Assembly (NCBI GenBank): GCA_027563935.2
Contig: CM050453.2
Span: 11,116,001-11,180,000, forward strand
Length of the DNA stretch: 64,000 nucleotides
Reading direction: 5' to 3'
Source: Costus lasius
Taxonomy: Eukaryota; Streptophyta; Magnoliopsida; Zingiberales; Costaceae
Every line of letters begins with the position of its first letter. Positions within the stretch are counted from its first letter, which is position 1. Below, piece after piece: positions 25,323 through 36,742 of this stretch. The notes under the pieces are model-generated. The model was not told the DNA's origin and made no database searches. It saw only the letters and a program-made list of their open reading frames with translations. Position numbers and translations under genes: made by a program.

Positions 25323-26546
25323 TGTCAGGCCTGGTTCAGGGCAGTTCAGCCTAAGGCCCTGGCCTGGCCTAAGTCCAAGCCCAAGCGGTTTACACGAAAG
25401 CGGCGCCCCAAAACCTTGGTCCAAATTGGGCGTTGACCCCAAATTGGAGAACAACTGAAGCAAACTCGCGTAGAGAAGCGAGCCCCGTCAGCGTCTTCGT
25501 CCCATCTTCGGATTCGGCACCCTTCTCGAACGCGGCTACTGACTTGAGACGCGGACGACGGCTTGATGGGCATAGCCACGTAGCGTCGAGCGGCGAAAGA
25601 TTCGGAGGAAGACTCGGACGCGATTGCTCCTCCAGACGGCTCGGACACGAGAGAAGCGGAGCTTGGCAGACAACTCGGAGAAGGGACTGAGGCGGCGTCT
25701 TCCCTACTCTATAAAACCGGCAATGGAAGACGAGAGGAGATCATCGGAGATCTTCGACCTTCAGAGAGAAATCGGAGAAGAGTTTCGAGAACGTGCCGAC
25801 GTGAGGACGAGAGAGAAGAGTGAGGAGGGTTTTTTTTGTAACCTTTAAAGCGGAATAAAGGCGAAATTTTCCCTTCACCGATGTGGTTTCTTACTCTCTT
25901 CCCCGGCGATGCTCTCTTCACCTTCGGCAACAGCACTTCACGCGGCGGCGTTTCTAGACGTTCCTGGCAGCGAGCAGCCTCCGGACGACAGCTTCCGGTC
26001 GGCGACGAGTCTGAGACGCAGGCGGCGTCTTTCCCCTACCGGCCTCTTCTTCTCCGGCGAGCCGTGAGCGAACGCAGGCAGCGTTCGCGTGGAGAAGAAG
26101 ACGAGTGAGGCGAGAAGTTCGAACGCGGGCGGCGTTCGAAACGAGGCAAGTCAACTATCGAAGCGGTCAACGGCAAATTGAGTTTCGATTTCGAAAACGA
26201 AATTGAAATCGGAAGCGCTGACGCAAGGCTCCCGTCAGCGAGGGATTAATTCGGTCTACGGCACTGTTAAATTTTGATCGGTCAAAATCAGGGTTGACCG
26301 AGTGAGGTATTTTGATTTAGGGTTTTCCGATCTTTTCCGGTCTTCTCAAATTAGGGTTAGGGTTTTCCAATCCTTTCCGTGTGAATTATAATTTGGGGAT
26401 AGAAGTTGAGCGGGGAACTAGGGTTTCGAATTTGGGGACGAGATTCGGTCCGGAAACCCTAGCGCGATCACGTTCTGGTGTTCCGCCGGACGGCTCTAGG
26501 AAGCGGATAAGCGCTGTTTTTAGACCGTTCCGACCGGGGCGTGACA
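25323..26546 (+). repeat. 3' LTR
   Basis: 1224 bp, nearly identical to the 5' copy, followed by the CTATG target duplication. Confidence 0.93.
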
Positions 26547-26550
26547 CTAT

Positions 26551-27152
26551 GGCTGCGTTTGACGAAGAAATGGCCTTAAGCTGGGTAGGCCATTTCATCT
26601 GGGTCAATTAATTTTCACCATAAAATATTTTTTTTTAAATTTTTTTTTTAGTAATATTGTATGTCTTGTAAGCTATTCAATGATATTAATATTGAGGTAT
26701 TTTAGATTATGTATACGCATAAAATATCTTATAAAAAATTACATATAAAATAAAATTTTTTATAATATAAAAAAATTAATTTTTCTATAGGGTATTATAT
26801 ACATATACGTAATCTAAAATACTTTAATATTGATACTGTTGTATAGCTTACAAGACATATAATATTTCTAAAAATAAATTAAAAAAATATACTTTATAGT
26901 CGAAATTAATCGACCCAGATGAAATCGCCTGAGCTAGGTACCCAACTTAGGCCATTTCTTCGCGTTTGGCGGGCAACTTTCTCGTCCGCTTTTACTATGC
27001 ATCGTTTTCTGCTTTACTATTGTCAAAAGCTACAATGCGTAAACAGTAGCACTTTCAGCTGTCAAGAGAAGTAATAAAATAGCAATTTCTTCCTAGCAAA
27101 CTTTCTGCCAAAGATGCCAGTAAAAACTAAAAAAGCTATACCAAACGCAACC
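26551..27152. mobile_element. hAT-like MITE carrying a nested element
   Basis: Left end GGCTGCGTTTG and right end CCAAACGCAACC form inverted termini. Removing the nested element at 26564-26961 restores GGCTGCGTTTGGCGGGC at the left end. Target duplication not evident. Confidence 0.55.
26564..26961. mobile_element. Mutator-like MITE, palindromic
   Basis: 398 bp. Terminal inverted repeats begin GAAGAAATGGCCT. The two arms match along almost their whole length (ATTTCATCTGGGTC and TGTCTTGTAAGCTAT recur inverted), so one strand can fold into a long hairpin. The 9-bp flanks GCGTTTGAC and GCGTTTGGC match at 8 of 9, the length made by Mutator-type transposases. No coding capacity. Confidence 0.75.
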
Positions 27153-27239
27153 CCATGAAACACTCTTTTAAAACTAGTACACTAAATGTAGACAAAATAG
27201 CATAAGTTTGATACCTTTATCGCACATTCACATGTCTTA

Positions 27240-27783
27240 AAGCAGCGAGATGTAGGCGCAGATATTAATAAATTAATCATGATGGATAACGTTAACGTTG
27301 ATAAAAGCTTATTAATTATTTTATTAGTTAATAACTTTTAATTTAAGGGATAATATAAGGTTCTTAATAATAAATTAAGATATATCAATAATAATTTAAA
27401 GTCTCTCGATAAATTAAAATCTATCAACTATAAATTATTTTTAACAAAACTTCTATCAACGATAACTATTATTGACAAACATATAAACTATAATTTATAA
27501 TTGATAAATTTTAAATTATCATTGAGAGACTTTAATTTATTATTGACGAATCTTAAATTATTGTTAATGTACCTTAAATTATTATTGACGGATCTTAATT
27601 TATTATTGACGAATTTTAAATTATCATTGACGTCTTAATTTATTATTGACTAATCATAAATTATCATTAATATATCTTAAATTAAAAGTTATCAACGATA
27701 AAATAATTAATAAATTTTTTTGTCAATGTTAACATATGTATAATTAATTTATCGAGATTCACGCCTCCACCTAGTTGCTTTCA
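27240..27783. mobile_element. Large AT-rich palindromic (foldback) element
   Basis: Outer arms pair (AGCAGCGAGATGTAGGCG with CGCCTCCACCTAGTTGC inverted), then GTTAACGTTGATAAAAG pairs with TGTCAATGTTAAC. The centre contains repeated AAATTATTATTGACG-type units in both orientations. Target duplication not clear. Confidence 0.6.
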
Positions 27784-29609
27784 AATGCAAGAACGTGAGA
27801 TTAAAGTATCTGATATAAAAATAACTCACTAAGCATATCATTTTCTACTAATTTTAATAATAATAATATAATTTTAAAATATTTAATGATTCACATTAAC
27901 CTCTATTTTTCAACAAAGGTCAAAAGTATTAAATGTTATTAAATAAAATAACATTTTTTAATAATTTTTAAAATATTCAATATATATTTAAAAAACATTT
28001 ATCAAAAATATTGTTCCCAAAATTTAAGGATTATATGGATTAGTAAATATTTTTAAAAAATTATTTTTTAACAAAGTGTCATAAATACTGTAAAAGGCTT
28101 TCTTATAATTTTGCAGAATGGAGGGCTTTAATTGTAAGTTTGAAAGTTGATCGTTATGTAATTTACATTTCTAGATAATTGTTATATATTTTAAAATGAT
28201 TGATTATCTCCTTATAATAAATGCATTATAGGATCTCTAAATTTATAGATATTTAATAAATCAAATTTACTGATTTACAATTATTTTTTTCTATATAAAT
28301 ATATTGAAATTGATGTAACTAAATTAATCGATTTAGCATTTAACCAAAATTATCACATTTTCCCATTCAACACTTACAGCGGTAATTTACAATACCAAAT
28401 TTCAACGGTCGGTTTAATTATTTGGAATTTGATTATATTTTAAATAATTTAAAAAATAAAATAATCCCTCATTTACTAGGGAATACAGAAAAAAAAGAAC
28501 GAAAAAGAAGACATAAAATATCACTAAATCCCTTCATTTTGATATGTCCAAATTAGGCAAAAACTCTGTTTCTTTCTTAGACGTTGCTATTTCTTTCTTT
28601 GACCTAAGTCATGAAGCTGCCGCTGCATCTTCTTCCATACAATAGGTCACTGTCATCTTCTTCTTCCTTACACAAGCATGCCACCGTGTCTTCCCTACAC
28701 AAGCACGCTGCCATCATCTTCCTTACACGAGTACGCCACCATCATCTTCTTGCCACTGCCTCCTACGCGCGCCATCGTTGCCGTTGTAGAGGGGGTAGAA
28801 GAAGGCAGAGCAGCCCGACGACAGGGGTGGGGGCGAGGCGCTCGTGTTTGTCTATCCGCTGGCAGCAGGAGTGGGGGCAGGGGGCGCAAGGTGCTTGCAT
28901 CCATTCGTCCACTGGCGGCCGGAGTAAGGGATAGGTCAGTAGGGGTGGTCAATGGGGTGCTCGCAACCGCTGGGAGTGGGGGTGTTGTTTGGCATGCAGG
29001 TGGAGAAGATAATCATATAAATTTGACGTGATCAATTTCTTTTTTTCTCTTCTTTTCTTTTTTTTTTATTTTTATTTTTCTTTCATCTTCATCATCCCTC
29101 TAATCTATGTTTTTTTATTAAAAAATAAAATTACTCAAATGGGTTCATAACTGGACTGGGCTTGGCATTTGGATCACTCCCCAACAAAATGTCGCTACTG
29201 TTGGGCCACGTAAGACGATCCAATTCAGTTTGGCCCATTGGGTCAAATCAAATCGTGATCCAGATTGGATCGAATCTTCGGAGAAAAAGACAACTGATTA
29301 AAAGCTTATTATTCTAAAAATTATTTAAATTTAATATCTTTCAATAATAGAATGCCAATAATATTTTTCAACAATATATTTAAATAATTAATCTGCGTAA
29401 AGAAAAAACCAGAAAGAGGAATGCAGGAGATCGATCAGAGTATACAGTTTCAATGAATCTTGATCAATTAAGAGGAATCCGGGGACAATCGGGATATATT
29501 AGCATAGGGCAGCAGATACGGCAATATCTACTCAAGTGGCGGCCGCCGCCGTCGAAGCATTTTCACCGCCGCCGTCCCCGTTGAGTTTCTGCTGTTGGAA
29601 CTGTATCTT
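27784..29609. other. AT-rich intergenic interval with a short low-complexity GC stretch
   Basis: 28600-29030 has imperfect copies of a TACACAAGCA-CCACC-CATCTTC unit and low-complexity frames on both strands. I do not accept a gene there. The rest is AT-rich and unremarkable; the right end is the 3' flank of the trihelix gene. Confidence 0.5.
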
Positions 29610-31840
29610 TTACTGCGTGGTACTGCCTTCTTCGTCCTCTCCCTCGTCGTCTTCTTCACCTAATTGGTCCAACGTATTGCTGTCGGGCTCCTCCATTTTA
29701 TCACAGTCGTCATCATTCATAGTCTCCTTCTGTGATTGCCTTTCCTCAATCAGGTCCAGCACAGCCTCCTCCGGCTTCAAGCGCGACAACGATCTCATAA
29801 TTAGTTGCGCGCTAATTTTTAGCTCACAATTAAGGGAATTAATTAGAATTTAATGATGTGGAATTGCTTAGTTACCTTCTTCGTTTCTTCTGCAGAGAAT
29901 CTCGGCGGGTGATCGCCATTGTTTGTAATTTGCACGCAGTCAGCACCGCCGTCGCCGTTGCTGTTACTAACCTTTTCTTTCTCCTCGGCCTGAATCGGCT
30001 CCACGGCCGCAGCCGGAACAGTACCGAGCTGTCTCTCGCGATAGAGCGCATCCAATTGGTGGAAGTAAGGGCAGGTCTTGCCGTCCTCCACCCGTGGCTT
30101 GCCGCCGTCCTTTACCTTCTTGAAGTACTTGTTGATGTTTTCCCACTTCTCCTTGCACCTCTTAGAGCTCCGGTTATACCCCATCTGCAGCATCCCGGCG
30201 GCGATCTCCTCCCACAACTGCCCCTTCGGCCCCGTCTCCTGGTACCGAGCCTCCAGCCCACTCCGCAGCTTGATCAACGTGTGCACCTCCGCTTTGGGCC
30301 ACCGAAATGACGGCGGCGACTCTAGGCTCCAGGTGGCGTCTCCCTCAGTCTCCTGCTTTGGTGGCGTGCTCTGCAACTGTCGGGGCTGAGGTGGTGGTGG
30401 GGGAGGCAGCTGCGATGGCGCCACAGGTGGAAGCGGCGCGATGGACACGGCGACGACGGCTGGAATTGTGGGCGATTGTAGGGTGGTTTGGACGCCCCCG
30501 ATCTTCTGGAGGTAGGAGATTATCGCGGCGTCGCGCGCCGCCGCCTTGGCGCGCTCCTGGGTGAGCAGCTCCTGCTCGCGGCTGCGCAGCGCGAGCTCCT
30601 GCCGCCGCCACGCTTCCTCTCGGATCGTCCGGTCCTCCTCCCGCTGCTCGATCGCCTCCAAGAACCGCCGCTGCATCTCCTCCTGCCTCTCCATCACTTG
30701 CTTCGTCAGCCCCTCGAAGAAGGTCATCATCCACCGTCCGCCGCCACGGCGCTTCCTCTTCCGCCCTTCCCCGTTCACGCCGCGCTCTTCCGCGCCCTCG
30801 TCGTTCGACTCCGACGGCGATGAGGAGGCACTCCACGAGACCGTCGTACTGGGAATCGCATTGGCCGAGGGGGGCATGACGCAGAGAGGTAGGGCGTGGA
30901 TCGTTGCGGCCGGGGGGCCCACCGTGGCATTAGTGAAGGCAATTGCGGCTGGAGGCGCAACGGCGGCTGCGGCGGCAGCGGTGCTGCTGTAGAGAGCTTC
31001 CAGCTGGCTGAAGAAGCGGTAGGTTTTGGCGTCCTGGCGGCCGGCGCGGGCTTCCTTGGTGCGCTTGTAGTACTTGTGCACGTTCTCGAACTTCTCCTTG
31101 CACTTCTTTGCGCTGCGCTTGCATCCCAGCGCCGCCAGCTTCCTGCGCTCCGACCAATTGCACCGTTCACTTTTAGCAGCAATAATTAAAACAAACAGAA
31201 ATGATTAAACATAAAATACATAGGGATTGATCCTAGCATGCATAATCGCGTAATTCCGGGAAGAAAAGTGACTGTCAATTGAGAGAGAAAAGAGCTGCGA
31301 GATCCAAGAACTCATCTGGCTACGTCACTGCTCCAAAGAAATTGGAGAATTTATCTGACAAAATTCTCCAATAACTTGCTAAACTACGAGCCCAGTAGTC
31401 GTCGTCATCAGGGCAATGGAAACCACCAGGGAAAGGTAAAAAAGAAAAGGGCGCCGCCAAATGGCGCAGTACCTAGAGACCTCCTCCCAAAGAGGGCCTT
31501 TAAGTATCGCTTCGCGGAAGGCGGCGTCCATCTCGGAGCGGATCTTGAGCAGCGCCAGCGTCTCCTGCCCCGGCCACCGATTTCCAGGCGCACCACCAAG
31601 CTCGGCCTCACCTTCGTCAGGAAAGCCACCGGATAGTATCTCGTCGTCGAAACTCGCAGGCGGAGGCGCCCGGCTTCTGATGGGTGAGGCAGCCTCCGCC
31701 GCCACAGCCGGCGGAGGAGGATGGAGGGAATCGGCGCATGGCACGGGAATTCCGATCATGTGGGGAGTATCTTCTGTGGAGGCCAAGATTTGTGAACCGA
31801 CGCCGTTAGAGTACGTCAGCGGCAGCGGTTGCGGCTGCAT
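29610..31840 (-). CDS. GT-2-like trihelix transcription factor
   Basis: Nuclear DNA-binding factor of the plant-specific GT-2 clade, which binds GT-element promoters. Exons 31840-31473, 31142-29876 and 29822-29610 give 615 aa. The N-terminal trihelix (about 87-175) starts NRWPGQETLALLKIRSEMD and is split by intron 1 after LWEEVS, continuing KLAALGCKRSAKKCKEKFENV. A basic nuclear-localisation-like run (GRKRKRRGGGR, about 249) precedes the central coiled coil (about 262-333, EGLTKQVMERQEEMQRRF). After a Pro-rich linker, the second trihelix (about 403-492) reads FRWPKAEVHTLIKLRSGLE and CKEKWENINKYFKKVKD. The C-terminal exon encodes a very acidic tail (GEEDDEGEDEEG). The exon-3 acceptor (GTGAG/CTAAAA) is chosen because it keeps phase 0 and the acidic tail; exons 1 and 2 are firm. 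Very GC-rich compared with its flanks. Confidence 0.93.
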
Positions 31841-34790
31841 GACTGCACAAGTTGTCTACTGAGCCGGCCGACTTTTAGCCAACTACCACACCAGTCGTTC
31901 TATATATTACCACAGTTTGGAATTGAATTGAGTGGCTTGTTCACCTCCTCTCCTGCTAAGTGGGAAGAAGCTCACAGACAGAGAGATGGGGGTGGAAAGG
32001 AGGAAGATGATGATGTACAGTTGAATCAGAAAATGACAGAAGAAAAGCGTGCTAAGATATTACACTTTATACCTTCTTTTTTAATTTAATAACGGTTAAT
32101 ATAAAATGAGATAATTTATTAAAAAAAAATAATTAAGATTCGTAATTTTTGATAGATGAGTAGATCAGATATAACTTTTCCTATGTTTCTATTTTTTTCT
32201 CACAGTTTTTCATCTAAGAAAACACAGCTATATTTTATACTTGAGAATTTGCACTCATAAATTAACTTAAACCATAATAAGGCCAAATGACACCTTAGGT
32301 ACATATAAGTCAAGAGATAAATAATTTTATAATATATAAAATGCAATAAAATTTATTATTATTAATTTATGTTTAAATATTTTAAATTATATTATATTAT
32401 ATTATATTAATACAATTAACAAATATAATTTTAAGTTTGAAAAAAACATAAATTAAGAACCAAGGATGAAATATTAGAGGAAGGGGCGAGGAGTGAAGAG
32501 GAACAAAAAGAATTGCAATGGGTAAAATGAAAAAAAAATCAATATAAAAGGGAAGGGGGGGGGGAGGGAGACAAGCACACATTGGGCACAGCTGTGCAGT
32601 GTGCATTGGGCCTAAATGGGAGGAGGGAGAACGTGCCAACCCCAATCAGTCCCCACAAAACAATACAATTGAACCTACACATCCTGTCACGTTGCACCTC
32701 TACCTCTGCCCATGCTTCTCTCTCTAATTAATTAGTCTATTTCTTAATTAATTAGACAGGTAAAACTAACCCCCATTATTTATATAAAAAGTGCAGAGCC
32801 ATCACGGGGGCAATTGGACCCGGTTTTGTAGCATTTAGTGTTGGGTTCATGTGGCTTGTGCTTTTGGACCACAAGGGAACACAAGCCTTCCATTTGGATT
32901 TAGCCAGCAAGCAACGAGTGGGTCCTAATTGCCACAATAATTACATCAACGTCATTCAATAATAGAAGTGAAAATAGATATGGATATTCAGTTTTTTTTT
33001 TAATCTTGAAATTGAATTCAATATAATTATGTAATCTAATGTATAAAGTCATTAAATATTTGAACTAAAGTATCTTATTGTATCATTTAAATGGATGCTA
33101 AAATATAATTTCATAAATTGAAGTGGATTTGTATGCTTATATAATTATTAACCAAATTTTAATTACAGGTATTTTTTTTCCTTCCTTCTTCATGAATGAA
33201 AATAAAATAAAATAAAATATTCTTTTGTTCGGTAAAATATTTGAATTAAAATTTACTTTTTGATTATAATATTAACATATTTATAAAAATATCGTTGCCA
33301 CCTCAAGAATGTATTATATGCACGTTTTCCTTACCATGATTTAATTTAATGATTAGATAAGGATTCCTATGAATAAATCCGAATAAATTGTGTGTCACAA
33401 TCATTGATTGTTACAATCATTGATTGTTGTTTTATTAAACGTTAATTGCATGAAAATCATAAGTTTTTTTTGTTGTGTAAATAAAAAATGGAATTGTTAT
33501 ATATTTGGGTGTTTAATTTGCACTGCTCTGGGCCTAATTTTGTGTTGGCCCGCCCAACCCATTGAAGGAGACGGTTTGGGCGTGGTAATTAAATCCTGGC
33601 ATTTCTGGAAGCTCAACGCAGCTAAGAAAATTATTGACAACTAAAAGGTTGTTTGATAATAAAAAATAAAAACAAAAAACAACAGTAATATATATATTAA
33701 AATGATACATTTTAATTTGAAGAATATGAGAGAATTTACGTACATTAAACAACCTAAATCGGTAAATTAATATCTTATCAAAATAATCAAAAATCAATAA
33801 CATACAACTATTATAAGCTGTTGCATAATAACATAGTTACAAGTCGTACATTAATACAGAACAATTTAAATTATTTCGAAATTAACTTCAATGGTTGAAT
33901 AAAAGACATCCAACCCTCAAGTACCCCAACTTTTCCTTCTCTTTTTCTCTCTCAATAAGATAATATAAAAAAAAGAAAGAATAAGTAATATAAAATAATG
34001 ATCAGTAATAGGAATGAACAAACATTTTTGAAAACAAAATTTCCTATTCTTTCTTATAATATAGAAACAAACCCTAGATTCTAGGCCTTCTCAAGTTTCC
34101 TAGTCTACGCTAATGCTGAAAAAAAAAATGTCTCATCAATTTCCCCCATAGTCCCACAAAAAAGAAAATCATCTATACCCTAAATGTTCAATTTGAATTA
34201 AACTTACACAAAAGCCTAAATTTTCACCTAAAAACAACTTTACCACACCTCCAAGTTCTAACCTTTCTGAACTTATGCTTTCATTTATTTATAAACATTT
34301 TATTTCTAAAAATTATTAAAAATTCCCCACGACTAAGAAGTAAATATTTATTTTTGTTTAAATAATAAAAATTGTAGAATAACATGAACTTCGTTAATAC
34401 TCAGCTTATGAATGTTTTAAAATTAACTAAAAATTGACAAGTTTGAATAGAAAATTTTTCTAATAAAAAAAGGCTAAGACAGCATAAAAGAATACAACCG
34501 AGCCACCATTTTTACACGTGGCAACCCATGCCAAAATTACTAAGAGATGCGCTAAGGGTCTGGCCGCACACTCTTCAAAAGCACCTGAGATTTGCATTTA
34601 ACATGGGTCTATGAAGATCTCGGACGCATGTATGGATACAATAAGTATATGCTACGTAGTAGAAACGGCACGAACTTGATGTTGAAACAAACCACAGCTT
34701 CAATGTTCACACAATTTCAGCTCGTTCAAATATACAAAATTGCAGCTGCAGAAATTTCATACCGCCACTCCTTGTATCAAACGTCCATAT
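31841..34790. other. Intergenic interval
   Basis: Promoter side of the trihelix gene and 3' flank of TTC27. AT-rich with small simple repeats (TATAT runs near 32390, a G-run near 32558). No coding exon recognised. Confidence 0.5.
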
Positions 34791-36706
34791 CTAGGCACCT
34801 TCACTGGAAGTTTCGTCGATCCTACGTTTTACTTCACTAAGACAGATTTCAAGCTCCCTAAACTCATCAGTGTCTGAGAAATTTATAGCCTGCAAAGTAC
34901 CAAGTAACTGGAATTCTTAAATGAACAATGTATATGATCATCTGCCACTTCAAAATGTACCAAATTGGAGGCAGTAACGAACGCCATGACCAATGTTATG
35001 ACCAATGGTACATGTGCTCATGGACATGCGCAGGAAGCAATATAAGCACAATTTTCCCCAATCACACAACTTGGTGATTTAGTGGATGTAACTGATTGAG
35101 AAGGTGATGTAGGCATAAACAGAGAGGGAGTAAAAGGGAGAAGAATCAGAGATGAAATCAGATTCATTAGTTCATCAAAATTCTATCTTTTCCTTGGAAC
35201 ATAAGCCACATATTAAGCATTAAACTATGTACATATAGATAAAATATCATTTTCTAAGCTATTCCTCTTTTTGTTTCTTTTCCGTTTTCCACATGGGCCA
35301 ACCACCTAATGCTCTATTTGGTTTGGTTTCTTCTCACAATCTAAGGTCACGAGAACGAGCAAAGGCAAGACGTGGCGAATGCCAATGGAACTTGCCAATC
35401 AGAAACCAACCATCATTAATAGAAGACCGGATGCAAATAGTGAGGGTTGTAACTACTCCAAGCCTTGCTTTACTTATTCTTCCGACAATGGTTCTTGAAC
35501 AATGTAGTCACATATTTTGAGCACCGTCTTGCTTCAGAGAACGACAAGCAAACAAATACAAACAACTGAAGGCAAAGAACATGTAAACTATAGGCGATGG
35601 AGAGAATACTGTCAGACTTGCAGAGGGCACGTTTGGTGGAAGCTTTGGCAGGCAATGCATTGATTGAAGGCAGACAGCACTTAAGATGTCTTCACAGATA
35701 TGTGGGAAATGGAGGGTGGTTCTAACGAGAGTAACAGTTGGGATCCGCAACAACAAGAATTGAAGCGAGTATGGATGGGGGCTCAAGACTCACTCAAGCA
35801 TCAACAATGGCGAGAGACACGGAAGGCGGTAGTCATGGGATGGATGCTGTGCAAATGGTGAAGAAGAATTGTAGTTCACTGATGAGTGCTGAGGCGTCGG
35901 GACAGGAAAAAAATATGAGAGAAAGAACAATAGAAGATAAAGTAGACGAGGGAGAAAAGTGAAAAAAGGAAAGGGAACAGAGAAGACAAGTAGAATATGT
36001 GAGGAAGGCCCCTGTTGCCAACAAGCCAAAGGAGAGAAGACACTAATAGGAGGATAGAAGGTCCAAGGAGAGAATTAGATTCATAAGCCTTTACAATACA
36101 AAGCTTAATAGGCATTAAACACACCAAATATAGACAAACCACTAGGCCATGAACATGATAAAACTACCTGCTACCTATTACATGTACCAGTAGCACCATT
36201 AAGTTGAGGTTTATGGTATGTTTGATGTCCCCAAGGTAGAAATTAATTCGTTAAGCTTAACATGTCAGATAAATTGGAACGATGAAATCCAAATGCTGGC
36301 TTCCTGAATTCTTTAGCTTAACATTTATACCTGCTTAACTGAACTTCGTAAGTGCATTTCAGCGGCAAAGAGTTCACGGCGACTTCCAACAGAGGAAGAA
36401 ATCTCCATATAAACCTTGCATAATTGCATAGATACACGAGCAAAATTTTTAAACCGTTCTCTATCATGCCAAAGCTCAGAACCCTGTAAAAGAGAAGGCA
36501 GTTGAAAGGAATCAAAACAGATAAACCAAGCTATCTACTACTAAAATCATTGCAAAAAAAATGAACAACAGAGTGAATTACATTGCCGAAGAGAAAAGCT
36601 TGCAGTTTTACTGCTTTGCTTTACAACAGATGAACCTTTAAAATGTGTCGAATAAACTTATACATATGCGTAGGTATGTATATGCATGTATAAATAGGGA
36701 TGACAT

Positions 36707-36742
<36 letters not shown>

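Larger units (their letters stand above)
22474..26546 (+). mobile_element. Non-autonomous gag-only LTR retrotransposon (Ty3/Gypsy-type gag, TR-GAG class)
   Basis: Complete element: LTRs 22474-23720 and 25323-26546, both starting TGTCA and ending GTGACA, flanked by an exact 5-bp duplication CTATG (22469-22473 and 26547-26551). The 1.6-kb interior contains a tRNA primer site, one gag frame and a polypurine tract, with no protease, reverse transcriptase, RNase H or integrase. It must have relied on enzymes from another element. The two LTRs differ at roughly 25-30 sites by eye plus a 21-bp indel, mostly transitions, so the insertion is fairly young. Confidence 0.93.

Noticed and set aside
28611..29031. 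Frames of 107-117 codons on the plus strand
   Set aside because: Low complexity from short imperfect repeats; no domain; several frames open at once, as expected from composition.
29858..30992. Several plus-strand frames over the trihelix gene
   Set aside because: Antisense shadows of the GC-rich trihelix coding exon.
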